Source: Cololabis saira (Eukaryota > Chordata > Actinopteri > Beloniformes > Belonidae). From it: a stretch of 64,000 nt of DNA. A model generated the notes under the pieces. The model made no database searches and was not told the origin of the DNA. It saw only the letters and a program-made list of their open reading frames with translations. The translations under genes were made by a program, and so were the position numbers. The DNA lies in contig NC_084601.1 in the NCBI RefSeq assembly GCF_033807715.1, positions 17,104,690 through 17,168,689 of the forward strand, written 5' to 3'. Positions 60,801 to 64,000 of the stretch are shown piece by piece. The stretch's first letter is position 1. Each line of letters begins with the position of its first letter.

Positions 60801-63320
60801 TAATCCATGACAGAAGACTTCAGCTCTGACCTTGTATTCCTGGAACTCCTGGTGGTCCTGGGTGAGGTTTACCTGGATCTCCTCTCTGTCCCTTTGCCCC
60901 TCTCTTTCCTGGGAAATATGGTTTAAAGACATTAGTTAAACTGAATGGAAATATTTCCATAGACTAATGTGACTTTTTTTGTTTTTAACCTTTAAGTCCT
61001 GTGTTTCCAATCTGACCAGATGCTCCAAACATTCCAGGGATGCCACGGGCCCCAGGTAAGCCATGTGGCCCCTGGGGTCCAGTTGACCCTGGGGGACCAG
61101 GGGGCCCCGGAGGTCCCATGACTCCGGCCCCACCGAGCACGGCCCTGTTGGCGCTCACCGCTACGGCTGCCAGCCTCTCTGCAGCAGAAGAAACAGCACC
61201 ATCACTCTGATGAAACAAACTTTGATGCTGCAACTGATAGAAGCAATTTTCCCAGCAGACATCAAAGGGGAATATCAAGGGTGTAGATGTTCACCTTGCA
61301 ACATTTTGAGTACCACTTCAATGATATGCTGGTCGGATGCATCGCGTCCCTGAAAAGCGAGAGAAAGAGGAAACTGAGGATTGCAGAATTGAACACAAAA
61401 CACAAACGTTGTTGTGAAAAAGTCAACTGGACTTACGGTTGATCCCTGGATGCCCGGCATGCCCGGTACTCCGCGCTCCCCGTTAAGTCCCCTTGGACCA
61501 GACAGTCCGGGCGGCCCCAGGTCCCCGGGTTTACCGGGGTCTCCTGTGGGTCCATTGTGTCCAGTGTCTCCCCGGATTCCTTGCTACAATGAAAAGAGCA
61601 TTAAAGAGGCTGGAAAGTTTGGGGTGTAAAGGAGTTAACCATCTGATGTGTAGAGGGTAACGAGCCAATAGCCATCAAATTTTCACATGGTAATTCTCTC
61701 ACCTGTCCTTTGGGCCCAGGTTCACCAGATATACCCTGTCACAGCAAAGACAGACAGTCATTTTCACATCATTACTGCGATCTATCAGCAGCCTCAGGGG
61801 ACACGCACTGAGTAATAAATCAAGTAGGGATATCATAAATGACTGCCTGAAGATGTGTCTTCAAAGAGCCAGTGTGCACCACTGCTTTACTAGCATGTAA
61901 ACAGCTTATTTGCCATCTGGATTATCGCAGGGATTTGTATGCAAATTTTAAAAAGCATGCATCTCTTCTTAGCTGTGGTATAGTTCTAACACACCCTGCT
62001 GTATATCAGTCTGCTTTGATGCCTTCAGAATGAAGACTTTAAACCTTTTATGTCTATCCCAAGTCTGAAAGTTTTAGATTCAGGGACTTTGCTGGAGTCT
62101 TTTTATATATATATATAGTAAAAAGTCTGAAACTTTGGGTTGTGCTTTCACAATCTTTACCTTTTCACCTTTCTCGCCAGCCAATCCCTCGACGCCTGGG
62201 TCGCCCTAAAAGCAGCAGAAATGAGACAATCAAGAGGAGGAGGCCAGAACAGAGAGGCGCCTGCTGTTTTGTTAATAACAACCCAATTAAATAGAAATGG
62301 TTGTACTTACGATGTCTCCCTTTGGACCAACTTTGCCTTGAAAGCCCTGGAATTGGAAATAATATGTGTAAATGTAGTCCAACCAGTATTCTATGATAAC
62401 TTAAAAAACCCAAAACAAAACAAATCAAAACAAAAACAAACTGAATATTGATTGAGGCCAGTTATTGTGAATCAATAAAAATGTTGTCTCATCACTAAAA
62501 CAAGGAAGATGAGGAAGCTTGGATCATTATTTATTTTCCTTGCTTCATTCAATGAGCGGAATTCATTTGAGATTTATTTACAGTTAAACACTGCCCCCAA
62601 TGGACAGGTCGACTTAACTGCATTACTAATAAGTGACTAACTAAGCTTAGATACACAGTCTACACGCAGCATTAGGTTGATGTTTTCTCTTGCACACATG
62701 CACACAGACCTGGTCTCCCTTAGTTCCAGTAAGACCCTGTGCACCTGGGACACCAATGGGGCCTCTTTCTCCTTTGTTTCCCTATTTGAAAATGATATGT
62801 TAGAAGTGCATCCTGTATCCATCCCAAAACACATTTACAAAAGGACTAAATGCAACTCACCGATTTTCCGACCACACCCTGTGGCCCCGTGGCCCCCCGC
62901 TGGCCCCTGTCACCCTGCAGAGGTCAGTACAGCTCAGTCAGTGTGGTTTAAAGCAACAGCTGTTGACATTTTAATGTAAATCTTTGATAAATCTTGTACC
63001 TTAGGTCCAGGGACTCCTTGCATACCAGGCTCACCAGGAATGCCAGGCTCACCCTACAATTAGTGCAATCATTCAGTTCATGGCGCAGTAAGTTTGAGAG
63101 ACCTGTAAAATGCAAAGATGCAAACTTACCTGAGGTCCAGAAGCACCAGACATGCCAGCATGGCCCCTAGGACCAGGTTCCCCCTAAAACAAAGAGAAGA
63201 ACATGCCATAAAGACCAAAAATAAATACATTTAAAAATAAATGAGATGTTAACATGAGACAATGGTAAAACATACCTTACGTCCAGATCCTCCCTTTGGC
63301 CCAGGAGAGCCTGGTAATCC
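57657..63320 (-). CDS. col9a2: Collagen alpha-2(IX) chain, 3' 13 exons (5'-partial)
   Basis: Type IX collagen is a FACIT heterotrimer (alpha-1, alpha-2, alpha-3) on the surface of cartilage type II fibrils. The 13 exons join in frame to encode 180 residues of COL2, the NC2 hinge, COL1 and NC1. The decisive segments are NC2 ([18 protein letters not shown], then [20 protein letters not shown]) and the C-terminus ([19 protein letters not shown] and TIKGP), both characteristic of alpha-2(IX) rather than alpha-1 or alpha-3. COL1 is about 107 residues with imperfections at GKPHPG and GVARDG. The NC1 Cys pair (FCEAAMC) is inferred to bond with partner chains. NC3, which carries the glycosaminoglycan site in this chain, is outside the window. 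The last intron (2.97 kb) is far longer than the others and holds a decayed transposon. Confidence 0.95.
58495..59700 (+). mobile_element. Decayed DNA transposon in the last col9a2 intron
   Basis: Begins with ACAACCCCAGTTCCGGAAGA AGTTGGGATGCTG, a start I know from a widespread fish element. About 59.24 kb it encodes NPDLSPTEN, close to the PDLSPIEN signature of Tc1/mariner DDE transposases. Later AAGAATGGGACAACATCC is another word of the same element. Many stops; antisense to col9a2. The two longest frames (58.82-59.16 kb) are debris of this element. Confidence 0.6.
59881..59904. repeat. Poly(A) run of 24
   Basis: Perfect A homopolymer in the last col9a2 intron, possibly the tail of a decayed retro-inserted sequence. 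Confidence 0.9.
60831..60908 (-). CDS. col9a2: col9a2 exon x12
   Basis: 78 nt, phase 1 to 1: [18 protein letters not shown], then PPGVPGIQ. Same length and phases as col16a1 e58, its structural counterpart in COL1. Human GKRGEKGDPG. Confidence 0.95.
60990..61178 (-). CDS. col9a2: col9a2 exon x11, NC2 end and COL1 start
   Basis: 189 nt, phase 1 to 1. The split codon makes Glu, then [34 protein letters not shown] and an IGNTGLK end. Human reads LAEVAVSAKREALG. Confidence 0.97.
61295..61349 (-). CDS. col9a2: col9a2 exon x10, NC2 hinge
   Basis: 55 nt, phase 0 to 1: [20 protein letters not shown]2 is the chain-selection and trimerisation region of type IX collagen. Confidence 0.97.
61437..61583 (-). 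CDS. col9a2: col9a2 exon x9, end of COL2
   Basis: 147 nt: [30 protein letters not shown] and GMPGIQGST. It starts inside a triplet: GQ ends x8 and Q starts x9, keeping the repeat register. Confidence 0.95.
61703..61735 (-). CDS. col9a2: col9a2 exon x8
   Basis: Eleven codons, [11 protein letters not shown]. The missing last residue of the triplet is supplied by x9; 33 + 147 = 180 nt. Confidence 0.93.
62161..62205 (-). CDS. col9a2: col9a2 exon x7
   Basis: Fifteen codons, [15 protein letters not shown], phase 0/0. Confidence 0.95.
62311..62346 (-). CDS. col9a2: col9a2 exon x6
   Basis: Twelve codons, [12 protein letters not shown], donor gtaagt. Confidence 0.95.
62710..62781 (-). CDS. col9a2: col9a2 exon x5
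   Basis: Twenty-four codons: [16 protein letters not shown], then LTGTKGDQ. Donor gtctgt; acceptor aaatag has a weak pyrimidine tract. Confidence 0.93.
62861..62914 (-). CDS. col9a2: col9a2 exon x4
   Basis: Eighteen codons, [18 protein letters not shown], phase 0/0. Confidence 0.95.
63000..63053 (-). CDS. col9a2: col9a2 exon x3
   Basis: Eighteen codons, [18 protein letters not shown], phase 0/0. Confidence 0.95.
63130..63183 (-). CDS. col9a2: col9a2 exon x2
   Basis: Eighteen codons, [18 protein letters not shown], phase 0/0. Confidence 0.95.
63276..63320 (-). CDS. col9a2: col9a2 exon x1 (5'-most in the window)
   Basis: Fifteen codons, [15 protein letters not shown], acceptor tctgtag. No further exon is visible between 63321 and 64000. 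Confidence 0.94.
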
Positions 63321-63529
63321 CTACAGAAAGAATTAAGATGAGTTTAAACAGTGCAAAATGAAACTGCAGCTGTATCTGTGTCTGGAAATATAGAGAGTAA
63401 AGGTGAAATTGCAGGCGAGAAGTGATTCTGTTTGTATCTCATGAAAGAATAAAACAACTTTGAGTGACAGCAGTTGCCACAGACCTTGCTGTGCTCTAAT
63501 GTATGCGTGTGTGTGTGTGCACACGTGCA

Positions 63530-63531
<2 letters not shown>

Positions 63532-63585
<54 letters not shown>

Positions 63586-63590
63586 TGTGT
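63532..63590. repeat. (GT)n microsatellite
   Basis: About 27 GT units with a GCGC interruption, in the col9a2 intron that runs off the right edge. The remaining sequence to 64000 has no recognised feature. Confidence 0.95.
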
Positions 63591-64000
63591 GAAGGACATA
63601 ACACAGGCCAAGTTCCAGTGTCTACAGCAGTGTTATTGTCAACGCTGTGATCACACGGCAAAGTCTGCATCTCATGCTCCATTACCCCTTAGTCAGAATG
63701 ACACACACATACACATAATGACTCACTTGAGCATTACCCACTGGACTGATTGTGATAAATGACCTGCAGTGGGAGGGAGAACGCCGTTTCAAGGTGGTTT
63801 ATATTCTAAAACAGTGGGTCAAAGGGTCGCTGTTCACCTGGACGAAGGCCCAGAAAACAGAGAAAACCAAAATTCACTGGCTGCTTCGGCCTGATTTCAC
63901 AGCGGTTTGTTTGTGTTCTGGCTGTGACAAACTGGTCTAAATGACAATAACTGTCTTTTGACTGTGATTTATTTAGTTCTTCATCGACGATGCAAGATCA

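Noticed and set aside
63333..63762. CA/GT-rich frames near the right edge
   Set aside because: Translations of the GT microsatellite.

Overview
The window is genomic DNA of a ray-finned fish, most likely a teleost. It holds small collagen exons separated by short introns, long CA/TA microsatellites, and several transposon families typical of fish genomes. Two fibril-associated (FACIT-type) collagen genes point at each other tail to tail.

Region by region: 1-5585 has no exon I can defend and is probably a large 5' intron of the first gene. 5586-42972 (+) carries 59 exons (3,864 nt, 1,287 codons plus stop) of collagen alpha-1(XVI), col16a1. They run from just before the first collagenous domain to the natural stop. 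The signal peptide and thrombospondin-N/laminin-G-like exons lie upstream of the window. 42973 to about 44.3 kb is the 3' UTR. 44.7-57.0 kb is a gene-free, repeat-dense intergenic block. It holds a short inverted-repeat element, a TTAA-flanked element with a hairpin inside it, a decayed hAT transposase, non-LTR retrotransposon debris, a tandem ~350-bp satellite with tRNA-like boxes, a G-rich minisatellite, a solo LTR with target-site duplication, and further inverted repeats. 57657-63320 (-) carries the last 13 exons of collagen alpha-2(IX), col9a2; its 5' part lies beyond the right edge.

Both genes encode extracellular-matrix proteins of the FACIT group: interrupted triple helices with Cys-containing non-collagenous hinges that trimerise and decorate fibrils. 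Most exons here are multiples of 9 or 3 nt, begin with a Gly codon and have phase-0 borders. Around the most C-terminal trimerisation region both genes switch to split-codon (phase-1) borders.

The least ordinary content is (i) the convergent col16a1/col9a2 linkage, which mirrors the human COL19A1/COL9A1 pair; (ii) the last col16a1 intron, which contains a 2.1-kb near-perfect palindrome (foldback element), possibly nested in an older element, and a separate remnant with a THAP-type and a YqaJ-associated reading frame facing each other; (iii) the satellite/minisatellite/solo-LTR complex at 48.9-54.8 kb; and (iv) an antisense 28S rRNA fragment in a col16a1 intron. All family assignments were made by eye, without database searches.
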